NCBI GenBank assembly: GCA_043809365.1
Contig: JAZDDW010000027.1
Location: forward strand, 1-40,617
Reading direction: 5' to 3'
Origin: CAJAUT01 sp043809365
GTDB taxonomy: Bacteria > Patescibacteriota > Microgenomatia > UBA1400 > UBA12108
Length of the DNA: 40,617 bases
Shown: in pieces, positions 14,588-21,764 of the stretch
Layout of the letters: each line of letters opens with the position of its first letter
How positions within the stretch are numbered: the first letter of the stretch is position 1
Made by a program: the position numbers and the translations under genes
Notes under the pieces: model-generated
Told to the model about the DNA's origin: nothing
Database searches by the model: none
What the model saw: only the letters and a program-made list of their open reading frames with translations

Positions 14588-14651
14588 TTATAACTCGGAA
14601 ACCTGCCTGCCGGCAGGCAGGCCTCTGTTCTATCCGTTAAACTATGGGAGC
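14588..14651 (-). pseudogene. 5' half of a second tRNA, interrupted by a palindrome
   Basis: Minus strand: GCTCCCATAGTTTAACGG and on to ACAGAGG (14651-14622) is a good tRNA 5' half up to the anticodon stem. The palindrome (14621-14602) follows, then TTTCCGA, a plausible anticodon loop (anticodon TCC, tentatively Gly), and then unrelated sequence. The 3' half is missing. This is the same break pattern as at 11757-11836. Confidence 0.55.
14602..14621. repeat. CCTGCC palindrome
   Basis: Perfect copy, placed between the anticodon stem and the loop of the tRNA half. Confidence 0.85.
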
Positions 14652-14668
14652 GTTAGGGCTATTTTAAC

Positions 14669-14701
14669 TTATTTTAGTTTGATCGTGTAGAGATTGGGGA
14701 T
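14669..14701 (-). pseudogene. Fossil 3' end of a PEGA/propeller gene
   Basis: Minus strand reads IPNLYTIKLK then stop, the same ending as the intact gene at 15962-17368 (LPNLYTIKLK). Positions 14676-14703 are identical to 15885-15912 (28 bp direct repeat). Confidence 0.7.
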
Positions 14702-14733
14702 GGGTGATTTTGTGGAAGTATGTTCCATAAAAT

Positions 14734-14762
14734 TTGACAAATTTATGGATTTGAGATAAGGT
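14734..14762 (+). promoter_or_regulatory. Promoter of the AAA-type ATPase gene
   Basis: TTGACA (14734-14739), 17 bp, TAAGGT (14757-14762), then GGAGAC and ATG at 14769. The ATG is 6 nt after the -10, again predicting a leaderless mRNA. Confidence 0.65.
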
Positions 14763-14768
14763 GGAGAC

Positions 14769-15899
14769 ATGCAAATACCCAGGATTTATGATGACATCGA
14801 GAAATTACTCGCGCCGGGGAAAGTGCTGGTGATATATGGCCCAAGGCAGGTGGGTAAAACGACCTTGGTCAAAAACTACCTGGAGAAAACCCAGTGGAAG
14901 TATCGACTAGATCAGGGTGACAACGTAGATTTACAGGAGACATTGGGATCGAGATCATTCTCCAAGGTATTACCAGTTGTAGAAGGATTGGAGTTGTATG
15001 TGATTGATGAGGCGCAAAAAATACCCCACGTTGGCGAGGTTTTGAAAATTTTGGTTGATCAACGGCCCGATTTGCGGATTATTGCAACGGGGTCTTCGTC
15101 TTTTGAGCTCGCGGACCAGGTGGGAGAACCACTGACAGGTCGTAAGCAGACGATTACCCTGTATCCTTTGGCACAAATGGAGCTGGTGCGAAAGTGGAAT
15201 CGGCATGAATTGGCGCAGAGGAAGACAGATTTTTTGGTATATGGAAGCTATCCGCGAGTTGTGATGGAAGAGAGGAAGAGCCAGAAGGAAGGGTTGCTGG
15301 CAGAGCTCGTGGGCTCGTATTTGTTTAAAGATGTTTTGTCGATGGAAAGAATCAAAGGAGCCAAGGTCCTGAAACAGATTTTACAATTACTGGCATATCA
15401 AATTGGATCGACGGTTTCGTACAACGAGATTGCGAACAAGATCTTGATCGACGTCAAGACAGTCGCGAGGTACTTGGATCTACTCGAGAAAACATTTGTC
15501 ATCACCTCGCTCCCAGGGTTTGGGCGCAATTTGCGAGAGGAAGTCACGAGCCAGAAGAAATATTATTTTTGGGATAACGGAGTTCGTAATGGGATTATTC
15601 AGCAGTTTAATGATTTGGACGTGAGGAATGATGTGGGGCAACTTTGGGAAAACTTTATTATGATCGAGCGAATTAAAAAACGAAGTTATAGTGCAATTCA
15701 AGCGAATATCTATTTTTGGCGGACACATACGCAAAAAGAAATTGATTTGGTGGAGGAGAGGGGAGGGAAATTGTTTGGATATGAAATTAAGTGGGGTGAG
15801 GATCAGGCGAAGCACAAGTCAGCCTGGCTCGCACAATATCCAGGCGAAGCTGAACTCTTGGTGATTAATCAGAAGAATTACTTGAGTTTGATCGTGTAG
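14769..15899 (+). CDS. ATP-binding protein with AAA_14 and DUF4143 domains
   Basis: 376 aa. Walker A GPRQVGKTT (about 23-31), Walker B LYVIDEAQ (about 76-83), sensor IATGSSSFEL, then a winged-helix-like region (YNEIANKILIDVKTVARYLDLLEKTFVI) and a C-terminal DUF4143 domain with a nuclease-like core (WRTHTQKEIDLVEERGGKLFGYEIKWG, about 320-346; the D, E and K fit the PD-(D/E)XK pattern). Family members are widespread in CPR genomes and archaea and often act like mobile or defence genes; their role is unknown. The last codons and stop lie in the 28-bp repeat shared with 14676, on the strand opposite a fossil gene end. Confidence 0.88.
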   Translation: MQIPRIYDDIEKLLAPGKVLVIYGPRQVGKTTLVKNYLEKTQWKYRLDQGDNVDLQETLGSRSFSKVLPVVEGLELYVIDEAQKIPHVGEVLKILVDQRPDLRIIATGSSSFELADQVGEPLTGRKQTITLYPLAQMELVRKWNRHELAQRKTDFLVYGSYPRVVMEERKSQKEGLLAELVGSYLFKDVLSMERIKGAKVLKQILQLLAYQIGSTVSYNEIANKILIDVKTVARYLDLLEKTFVITSLPGFGRNLREEVTSQKKYYFWDNGVRNGIIQQFNDLDVRNDVGQLWENFIMIERIKKRSYSAIQANIYFWRTHTQKEIDLVEERGGKLFGYEIKWGEDQAKHKSAWLAQYPGEAELLVINQKNYLSLIV

Positions 15900-15934
15900 A
15901 GATTGGGGATGGTGCCTTCGGAAAACTGAATGCG
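15878..15934 (-). pseudogene. Second fossil 3' end of a PEGA/propeller gene
   Basis: Minus strand encodes RIQFSEGTIPNLYTIKLK and a stop; the intact gene ends KIAFSDGALPNLYTIKLK. Upstream it is cut by a CCTGCC palindrome at 15936-15955. It overlaps the end of the ATPase gene in antisense. Confidence 0.75.
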
Positions 15935-15935
15935 G

Positions 15936-15955
15936 CCTGCCTGCCGGCAGGCAGG
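15936..15955. repeat. CCTGCC palindrome
   Basis: Perfect copy marking the break point of the second fossil gene end. Confidence 0.85.
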
Positions 15956-15961
15956 GTGATG

Positions 15962-17368
15962 TCATTTTAGTTTTATTGTGTATAAATTTGGCAGAGCTCC
16001 ATCAGAAAAAGCAATCTTAGTGATTATTTTACTTCCGTCTGGCCAGGGATAGATAATCGAGGGGTCCATGGGACCACCGTAGATGGTGACGCGATTAGTC
16101 CCGTCGTACTCCATGATTTCTATACCTGTACTAGTGCCAAGAAGGAGATGGGAAGAGTCGGGATACCACTGGATTCCACCTACGAAGATGGGGGAGTACT
16201 GGGCGTTAAAGAGTGCAATCGACTCTACCGGAGTAACATTTTTTTGGAGGGTACGAAAAGCCGAGGGAGAGGAGATGAGCTCGGCGGGGAGGGGAACTTG
16301 GAAATTGGAGAGCAACATGAGCTTGATCGGCCCCCTCAGACCGCTTCGCGTCTCGGGGCATTTCTCAGGCGCTTTCGCGCTTGATGTGCAGGGTTTGGGG
16401 AGTGATCCCTCAGAGATTAAAAAGTTTTTGTCTTCTTTGAGATCGTAGACATACCAAAATCCAGGTTCGGTACTACGAGATTGGATTTGGGTAGAGGAAG
16501 AGGGGAGAGCGGGGACTAATCCGTCAGGGAGCGTAAAGGCGGAGGTAGCTTGATATAAGAGTCGGTCAGCATCGGGAGAAAAATAAAGATTGGTGGCCGA
16601 GGTCGTGGCAACACCTGCCATAAAGTCGGGGAGTTTGAGGAGTTGGACTCGCTCTTCCCGCGCCAGTTCTAGCTCCCATTCGGAGAGAATTTGGGGAAGG
16701 CGGACGGTCACGTCTTTGAGGACGGTTAAATCATTAAAGCGGGTGGTATCGAGGAGGATGTGGGCGCTACTTCCGCCTGAAGGCGAGACAGGACTAAAGG
16801 CAACCAGCAACTCGCTGCCGTTGGGGCTCCAGGTATAATGGCTAGTAGTATAGTCGAAATTGAGGTCGGAGCGGGCAATTTGGCGGGCGGTTTTGTTGAG
16901 GGAAATCGGAGAAGAGTTTAGGTCTTGAATATAAAGTCCGTTCTTGGTCATGGCGCTAGCGGAGGCGACGGTAAAGGCCAGCTTGGTTCCGTCTGGGGAA
17001 GGAACGGTGTTTTGTGAGCCAGTATAGGTTAAAGGGACTAGTTCGGGGGTGGCGGGGAAAAGTTGGGCGTTGGTTGCGGTGACTAGTTCGGCGGTAATCG
17101 TGAGGAGTTTGCTCCAGGAGTGATAACCATCTTTTTTGATTGTTACCTGGTACTCTCCTGGATCGAGGTTGAGGGTATTATCGGTGGCGGTTGTAAGTTT
17201 ATCGTTGATATAAACCTCCCCAGCGGTGGGGAAGGAGTTGGCGGAGAGGAGACCGGTGCCCTTGATCGTGCCGGTCGTGGTGGGACGATAACCCTGGGCG
17301 TAGCGGATCATCAAAATGGTACCCCCGATGACAAATGTTAAGGTGGCGACAAAGATAAGTAGACGCAT
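15962..17368 (-). CDS. Membrane-anchored PEGA-domain protein with beta-propeller
   Basis: 468 aa from the ATG at 17368, which lies 6 nt after TATAAT. N-terminal anchor MRLLIFVATLTFVIGGTILMI, then a PEGA domain (about 40-90: GEVYINDKLTTATDNTLNLDPGEYQVTIKKDGYHSW), then propeller-like repeats with PDGTKLAFTVAS, PNGSELLVAFSP, SPDADRLLYQA and PDSSHLLLGTS, ending LPNLYTIKLK. Such proteins sit outside the membrane and probably bind cell-wall or surface partners. Residues about 326-350 come from a repeat (16359-16391) read in frame. It follows the double-HTH membrane regulator by 7 bp, so the two may work together. Confidence 0.75.
   Translation of the reverse strand: MRLLIFVATLTFVIGGTILMIRYAQGYRPTTTGTIKGTGLLSANSFPTAGEVYINDKLTTATDNTLNLDPGEYQVTIKKDGYHSWSKLLTITAELVTATNAQLFPATPELVPLTYTGSQNTVPSPDGTKLAFTVASASAMTKNGLYIQDLNSSPISLNKTARQIARSDLNFDYTTSHYTWSPNGSELLVAFSPVSPSGGSSAHILLDTTRFNDLTVLKDVTVRLPQILSEWELELAREERVQLLKLPDFMAGVATTSATNLYFSPDADRLLYQATSAFTLPDGLVPALPSSSTQIQSRSTEPGFWYVYDLKEDKNFLISEGSLPKPCTSSAKAPEKCPETRSGLRGPIKLMLLSNFQVPLPAELISSPSAFRTLQKNVTPVESIALFNAQYSPIFVGGIQWYPDSSHLLLGTSTGIEIMEYDGTNRVTIYGGPMDPSIIYPWPDGSKIITKIAFSDGALPNLYTIKLK
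16359..16391. repeat. CATTTCTC...GATGTGCAG repeat inside the PEGA gene
   Basis: Shares both ends with 38037-38072, with a different hairpin core (GGCGC-TTTC-GCGCT here). Encoded in frame in both genes, in different frames. Confidence 0.6.
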
Positions 17369-17375
17369 AGGGATA

Positions 17376-18284
17376 TTATAGCGCAAGGGCGGCGGATGGG
17401 GTGGATTCAAGAATTAAGTAGTTAAAGGTTGAGTTTTGGGAAACGGGAAAATCCGTGTGGAGGGTGAATGACCCTTGAGCGGGAGCAATCCAGTATTTTT
17501 TCGCGGGAGCGTAGTCGGTCGTAAAGTTGGCGGTGACGAGGGTAGTGGGAGAAATCGCTGGATGGGAAACCGAGATTTGATTTTGACCTTTGTTGAGTGT
17601 GGCTGATCCAGAGATGAGGGAGGCATTGTCTAGTTGGAGAGTAGAGACTGGTTTTACCTGGGCTTCTTGGAGCATTTCTGTCGAGAGATGGTTTTGGAAT
17701 TTGGCTAGGAGGTCATCAACTCGAGGGTCCAGAGTGCTAGTTGCGACCCCTTGTACCTGAGGAGATATGGGGGTGGAGACTCGATTAAAAAGAAAGTGGT
17801 AAAGAGTGAGGAGGGTGAGGGTAAGGAGAAGATTGGCGAGAATAACTGTGGGGACTGTCTTTTCTCGAGTATCCTGTAGGGTCTGACCTTCCCCGCCTTG
17901 GTATCTGCGGGGTTGGGCACTTCCTTCAAGGTCAGACCCTTTTTTCAGCTCGTCCAGTTTTTCAAGTAGTCGGGCTTTGGGATAGTAAGTATTGCCCGAA
18001 GTAATAAAGGGATGAATTTTTCCCTCGTTTTCCCAACGATCGATAGTGCTAGGGGAAACACCGCAGAGAGTGGCGGCTTGAGAAATGCTCAATAAGTCTT
18101 TTTGTTCCCTGATGACATTGTGTTTGAGGGCGTCGAGGATTTGGAGATCATCGAGGGAGTAGCGACGTTGATTGCCGAGGGTGCGACTCCCGGAGAAACG
18201 ACCAGCCTCTTCCCACCTTCTTAGAGTTTTGTCGGAGAGGTTGAGACGGGTTGCGACTTCATTGATAGTGTAGAGCTTGTCCAT
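17376..18284 (-). CDS. Membrane-anchored regulator with two MerR-type HTH domains
   Basis: 302 aa from the ATG at 18284. First HTH: YTINEVATRLNLSDKTLRRWEEAGRF, then RRYSLDDLQILDAL. Second HTH: LSISQAATLCGVSPSTIDRWENEGKIHPF. Next comes a linker with a repeat-derived piece (about 116-135), one membrane segment (TVILANLLLTLTLLTLYHFLF), and a beta-rich exoplasmic C-terminal part. The layout suggests a DNA-binding head coupled to an outside sensor. An ATG at 18359 lies inside the -35 box and is rejected. Its stop codon TAA is part of the TATAAT of the next gene. Confidence 0.75.
   Translation of the reverse strand: MDKLYTINEVATRLNLSDKTLRRWEEAGRFSGSRTLGNQRRYSLDDLQILDALKHNVIREQKDLLSISQAATLCGVSPSTIDRWENEGKIHPFITSGNTYYPKARLLEKLDELKKGSDLEGSAQPRRYQGGEGQTLQDTREKTVPTVILANLLLTLTLLTLYHFLFNRVSTPISPQVQGVATSTLDPRVDDLLAKFQNHLSTEMLQEAQVKPVSTLQLDNASLISGSATLNKGQNQISVSHPAISPTTLVTANFTTDYAPAKKYWIAPAQGSFTLHTDFPVSQNSTFNYLILESTPSAALAL
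17878..17940. repeat. AGGGTCTGACCT inverted pair inside the regulator gene
   Basis: AGGGTCTGACCTT (17878-17890) pairs with AAGGTCAGACCCT (17928-17940). The same arms occur at 32799-32876. It encodes the linker before the membrane segment. Confidence 0.75.
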
Positions 18285-18330
18285 AACTTGGTCATCCAGA
18301 TATATGTCTAGGTTTGGAGGGTATGTTTTT

Positions 18331-18359
18331 AGTGTAGATTGTTGCCAGATGATTGTCAA
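18331..18359 (-). promoter_or_regulatory. Promoter of the double-HTH regulator
   Basis: TTGACA (18359-18354), exactly 17 bp, TACACT (18336-18331) on the minus strand. Leader of about 40 nt with GGATGA before the ATG at 18284. Confidence 0.7.
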
Positions 18360-18452
18360 ATCGAATAATTAACGCAAATATTAGGTCAGGCGTGCGGGAA
18401 TAGATACTTTAGTGCGGGAAATGATTGGGGGCGTGAAAAGGTATATTCCAAT

Positions 18453-18479
18453 GAGGACAGTCCCTTCGGGACTGTCCTC
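18453..18479. repeat. Perfect 12-bp hairpin upstream of mreB
   Basis: GAGGACAGTCCC pairs with GGGACTGTCCTC across a TTC loop. It lies upstream of the mreB -10 and after no gene end, so it is an inserted palindrome or operator rather than a terminator. Confidence 0.7.
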
Positions 18480-18505
18480 TTATAAGACGTGATAAAATGT
18501 AAATT

Positions 18506-19507
18506 ATGAAGTTTAATAAACGATTGGGGGTTGATCTGGGGACAGCCAACTCTCTCGTGTGGGTAGTGGGACAGGGACTGGTACTAAATGAACCTACGGT
18601 GGTGGCGGTATCGGTCGAAGACATGAAGGTAGTGGCGGTAGGGAACGAAGCCAAGATAATGTTGGGGCGTACCCCCGGGAATATTATCGCAAGCCGCCCC
18701 ATGAAGGATGGAGTGATCGCGGACTATGCCATGACTGAAGCAATACTTAAATACTTTATTCAGCGGGCCGTAGGGAAGACTGTAGTGTTTCGACCAGAGG
18801 TGATGATTTGTGTGCCGGCAGGGTGTACTCAAGTCGAGAGACGAGCAGCACTGGATGCTACTTATGCCGCTGGAGCTAAACAGGTATATCTGATTGATGA
18901 ACCATTAGCGGCGGCGATCGGAGCTGGCGTACCCATTGCAGAGGCGTCGGGGAATATGATCTTGGATATCGGTGGAGGTTCCGCAGAGACAGCAGTGATA
19001 GCGCTTGGGGGAGTAGTAGTACACAAAAGTGTGCGAGTAGGAGGAACAAAACTAGATGAGGCGATTGTGGATTATGCCAGGCGTAATCACGCACTAATCA
19101 TTGGTGATCAGACCGCAGAATCGGTCAAGATCAAGCTTGGTTCAGCGACAAAACTGCAGCGAGAGGAGAGTATGCCCGTCAAAGGTCGGGATACGGTCAC
19201 TGGATTACCGCGAACGATTACCCTAACTTCAGGCGATGTTAATCAAGCGTTAACTAAACCACTTTCCCAGATCATTGGAGTGATTAAAGCAGTTTTGGAA
19301 GAGACTCCACCCGAATTATCTTCGGATATTATTGACCGGGGGATCGTCATGAGTGGGGGGACCTCTCTATTGCGCAATCTTGACGCTCTAATTACTCGAG
19401 AAGTGGGGGTACCGGCATATATTGCGGAAGACCCGTTGCTTTGTGTGGTCAAGGGGACGGGAAGGGCAATAGAGAATATTGATACTTACCGAAGAGCACT
19501 TAGGTGA
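18506..19507 (+). CDS. mreB: Rod-shape protein MreB
   Basis: 333 aa, normal length. Actin-like filament protein that directs lateral wall synthesis. Phosphate-1 loop GVDLGTANSLVWV (8-20), connect/phosphate-2 DIGGGSAETAVI (about 153), and adenosine motif GIVMSGGTSLLRNLD (about 274). The -10 TGATAAAAT ends 7 nt before the ATG: leaderless. The next gene, a glycosyltransferase, follows after 22 bp with its own promoter. PBP2 at 35363 would be its wall-synthesis partner. Confidence 0.97.
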   Translation: MKFNKRLGVDLGTANSLVWVVGQGLVLNEPTVVAVSVEDMKVVAVGNEAKIMLGRTPGNIIASRPMKDGVIADYAMTEAILKYFIQRAVGKTVVFRPEVMICVPAGCTQVERRAALDATYAAGAKQVYLIDEPLAAAIGAGVPIAEASGNMILDIGGGSAETAVIALGGVVVHKSVRVGGTKLDEAIVDYARRNHALIIGDQTAESVKIKLGSATKLQREESMPVKGRDTVTGLPRTITLTSGDVNQALTKPLSQIIGVIKAVLEETPPELSSDIIDRGIVMSGGTSLLRNLDALITREVGVPAYIAEDPLLCVVKGTGRAIENIDTYRRALR

Positions 19508-19529
19508 GATAGTCTGGTATGATTGTGAT

Positions 19530-20651
19530 ATGGTGATTGGAATTGATTGCTCGAGAGCGTTTAGTGAGCACAAAACAGGTACGGAGAACTACTCCTACCA
19601 CCTTGTCAAACACTTGTTACGAGTGCCAGATTCAAAACAACACAAGTTTGTGCTGTTTATCCGTCCAAATGCTGTGATTGAAAGGGAAATAGTTGGATAT
19701 AGCAATGTAATCATCAAAGAAATCAAGTTGAAGTATTTGTGGACGCAAGTTGGATTGGCCTGGGAGACATGGCAGCAATGGCCAATGGCCAATGGTCTAT
19801 GGTCAATGTTGGATGTGTTGTGGATTCCGGCGCATACTTTGCCAGTTTTGCGTAAACCTGGGATTAGGACAATTGTGACTATTCATGGTCTGGAATATCA
19901 GTGGTTGCCAGAGTACAAAAACTGGCTCCAAAAATGGTACCTACCGTTATCCACGATTTACGCGACGAAAAAAGCAACAAAACTCATTGCAGTGTCGGAA
20001 TTTACCAAGAAACAGCTGGAAAAAGAGCTACATACTAGCTCAAATAAGATCAAAGTGATATATGAGGGAGTGGATTGCGCGCAGTGTCACAGTGACACAG
20101 TGTCACTGCAAAAGTATGGAGTGGAAAGTAAAAAATACGCCTTGTTTGTGGGGACGGTTCAGCCAAGAAAGAACTTGGTAGCTCTGGTTGAGGCATTTGC
20201 TAAGACTCAAATAGAGAAATTGGTGATTGCGGGTGGAGTAGGATGGATGGCAGAGGATATTTTGCGGGCTCCCCTCAAGTATGGAGTGCAGGATAGAATC
20301 GTCTTTACGGGCCGAGTGAGCGAGGAGGAATTAGAGAGTTTGTATCTGGGAGCGGGGGTATATGTACAACCGTCCGTGACAGAGGGGTTTGGGTTGCCGG
20401 TCCTCGAAGCAATGGCGATGGGGATTCCAGTGATTAGTAGCGATGGGGGGGCACTAAGGGAAGTAGTGGGGGAAGCGGGAGTAATAATCAAATTGGGGAA
20501 CAGATTTGTAGAGCGGCTTGCAATAGCGATAAAGCGGGTAATAGACGATAAAAAATTACATAATACACTAATATCTATGGGATATGAGAGAGTAAAGGAA
20601 TTTAGTTGGGAGAAAACGGCACAACAAACACTCAATGTCCTTACGGGGTAG
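19530..20651 (+). CDS. Glycosyltransferase, GT4-like
   Basis: 373 aa. Two-domain GT-B enzyme. The N-terminal domain starts MVIGIDCSRAFSEHKTGTENYSYHL, the typical beginning of family 4 enzymes of the mannosyltransferase type; the C-terminal donor domain holds YALFVGTVQPRKNLVALVEAF, GRVSEEELESLYLGAGVYVQPSVTEGFGLPVLEAMAMGIPVISSDGGALREVVG with the E(x7)E motif. Start set at 19530: an extended -10 TGGTATGAT ends 6 nt before it. Repeat DNA gives residues about 83-93 and 185-193. Likely role: sugar transfer for a surface glycan, together with the WecG-like enzyme next door. Confidence 0.9.
   Translation: MVIGIDCSRAFSEHKTGTENYSYHLVKHLLRVPDSKQHKFVLFIRPNAVIEREIVGYSNVIIKEIKLKYLWTQVGLAWETWQQWPMANGLWSMLDVLWIPAHTLPVLRKPGIRTIVTIHGLEYQWLPEYKNWLQKWYLPLSTIYATKKATKLIAVSEFTKKQLEKELHTSSNKIKVIYEGVDCAQCHSDTVSLQKYGVESKKYALFVGTVQPRKNLVALVEAFAKTQIEKLVIAGGVGWMAEDILRAPLKYGVQDRIVFTGRVSEEELESLYLGAGVYVQPSVTEGFGLPVLEAMAMGIPVISSDGGALREVVGEAGVIIKLGNRFVERLAIAIKRVIDDKKLHNTLISMGYERVKEFSWEKTAQQTLNVLTG
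19776..19808 (+). repeat. AATGGCCAATGGTC repeat inside the glycosyltransferase gene
   Basis: Tandem variants of CAATGGCCAATGG, related to 5053-5080 in argS. Confidence 0.6.
20082..20108 (+). repeat. TGTCACAGTGACAC palindrome inside the glycosyltransferase gene
   Basis: CAGTGTCACAGTGACACAGT plus GTCACTG; matches 5201-5227 almost fully and is read in the same frame. Confidence 0.75.
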
Positions 20652-20932
20652 GGATATAATTAATTATTTGAATCATAAATCATAAATTCTTAAATTCTCA
20701 AATTTAAGATATTATGTATGTATAAATAATTTGTACAAAATGGCAAAAAAGGGGGAAAAGCTTTAGAAATATTTGGTCTTAGAGTAATATTTGGAGAGAT
20801 ACTGGCCAATAACTGATTGGTGTTTTTGTCAATATATGTTATAAGTTATATATTAACTAATATTTTCTGTTGATTTTTGCACAAAATAGATAGAGTTGGT
20901 ATGATGAATGTTGGTTTAACAAGGAGGGATCG
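20652..20932 (+). promoter_or_regulatory. 281-bp spacer with an A/T-rich repeat and the promoter of the WecG-like gene
   Basis: 20671-20708 is a copy of the AAATCATAAATTCTTAAATTCTC repeat, without a palindrome insert. Promoter: TTGCAC (20877-20882), 17 bp, TATGAT (20900-20905) with an upstream TG. A leader of about 20 nt carries AAGGAGGG (20921-20928). I see no gene in the rest. Confidence 0.6.
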
Positions 20933-21763
20933 TTGCAAAAAGCTAAAGTATCGTCTAAACATAGTCAAGTTAGGTCGCAAAGAAGCAATGAAAAGGTGGA
21001 TAAACCCGTAGAAATCTTCGGTGTGACCATCTTTGGCACTCACAGACAAGAAGTGCTAAAGAAAATTGGGCTCCAGAGGAAAGATATGTTGCATGTGGCA
21101 ACGGTCAATCCCGAGTATGTGATGGAGGCGAGGCACAGCCCTGAATTTAGAGAAATTTTAACACATTGTTTGACGGTTGCTGATGGGCATGGAGTGGTGT
21201 GGGCATATCAAATCATAAATCACAAATTCCCTGCCTTGCCGGCAGGCAGGTCAAATTCTCAAATTGAAAGGATAAGTGGCGCCAGGCTGGTGGAGGAGAT
21301 CCTGAAGAGAGCTAACAAGAGGGGGGAGAAAGTGTTTTTGTTGGGAGCCAAGCCGGGAATTGCGGAGAAGGCGGCAACCGAGATGGCTAGACGATATCCG
21401 GGGGCGAGATATGCCTGGTTTGAGGGAGCGAGGACTGTGGCGGTAGAGGCGAGTGAGGAGGCGAGTATGACGATAGCCAAGATCAATGGGTTTGAGCCTG
21501 ACTACCTCCTCGTTGCGTATGGCTCTCCCTGGCAAGATATCTGGATAGAAGAGAATAGATCATATCTGCGGACTAGAGTAGCGATGGGGGTGGGGGGGGT
21601 ACTCGATGAGTGGGCAGGGGTGGTGGCAATTTGCCCCAAATGGTTAGATCGGCTAGGACTTAAGTGGGCATGGCGAGTAATCCATGAACCATGGAGGCTT
21701 TCAAGAGTACTAAAAGTGTTCCAATTTGCTACTCTGGTCTTGTACCATAAGTTAGTAGATTGA
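20933..21763 (+). CDS. WecG/TagA/CpsF-family glycosyltransferase
   Basis: 276 aa. Transfers a sugar, such as N-acetylmannosamine, to a lipid-linked sugar in wall-glycan or teichoic-acid-like synthesis. Family features: GVTIFGTHRQEVLKKI start, VATVNPEYVMEARHSPEFREIL, TVADGHGVVWA, EKVFLLGAKPGIAEKAA, and the late GVGGVLDEWAG...APEWL-like part seen as CPKWLDRLGLKWAWRVIHEPWR. It begins at TTG (20933), supported by AAGGAGGG at ideal spacing. Residues about 93-111 come from a composite repeat. No membrane segment. Confidence 0.9.
   Translation: MQKAKVSSKHSQVRSQRSNEKVDKPVEIFGVTIFGTHRQEVLKKIGLQRKDMLHVATVNPEYVMEARHSPEFREILTHCLTVADGHGVVWAYQIINHKFPALPAGRSNSQIERISGARLVEEILKRANKRGEKVFLLGAKPGIAEKAATEMARRYPGARYAWFEGARTVAVEASEEASMTIAKINGFEPDYLLVAYGSPWQDIWIEENRSYLRTRVAMGVGGVLDEWAGVVAICPKWLDRLGLKWAWRVIHEPWRLSRVLKVFQFATLVLYHKLVD
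21210..21266 (+). repeat. Composite repeat inside the WecG-like gene
   Basis: AAATCATAAATCACAAATTC, then a CCTGCC-type palindrome (21230-21250, one extra T), then TCAAATTCTCAAATTG. Same build as 6430 and 13132. Confidence 0.8.
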
Positions 21764-21764
21764 T

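Noticed and set aside
14769..15899. Composite transposon bounded by the 28-bp direct repeat
   Set aside because: The repeats are explained by shared gene ends; no transposase or terminal inverted repeats are present.
18453..18479. Intrinsic terminator
   Set aside because: No gene ends before it, and no T tract follows on either strand.
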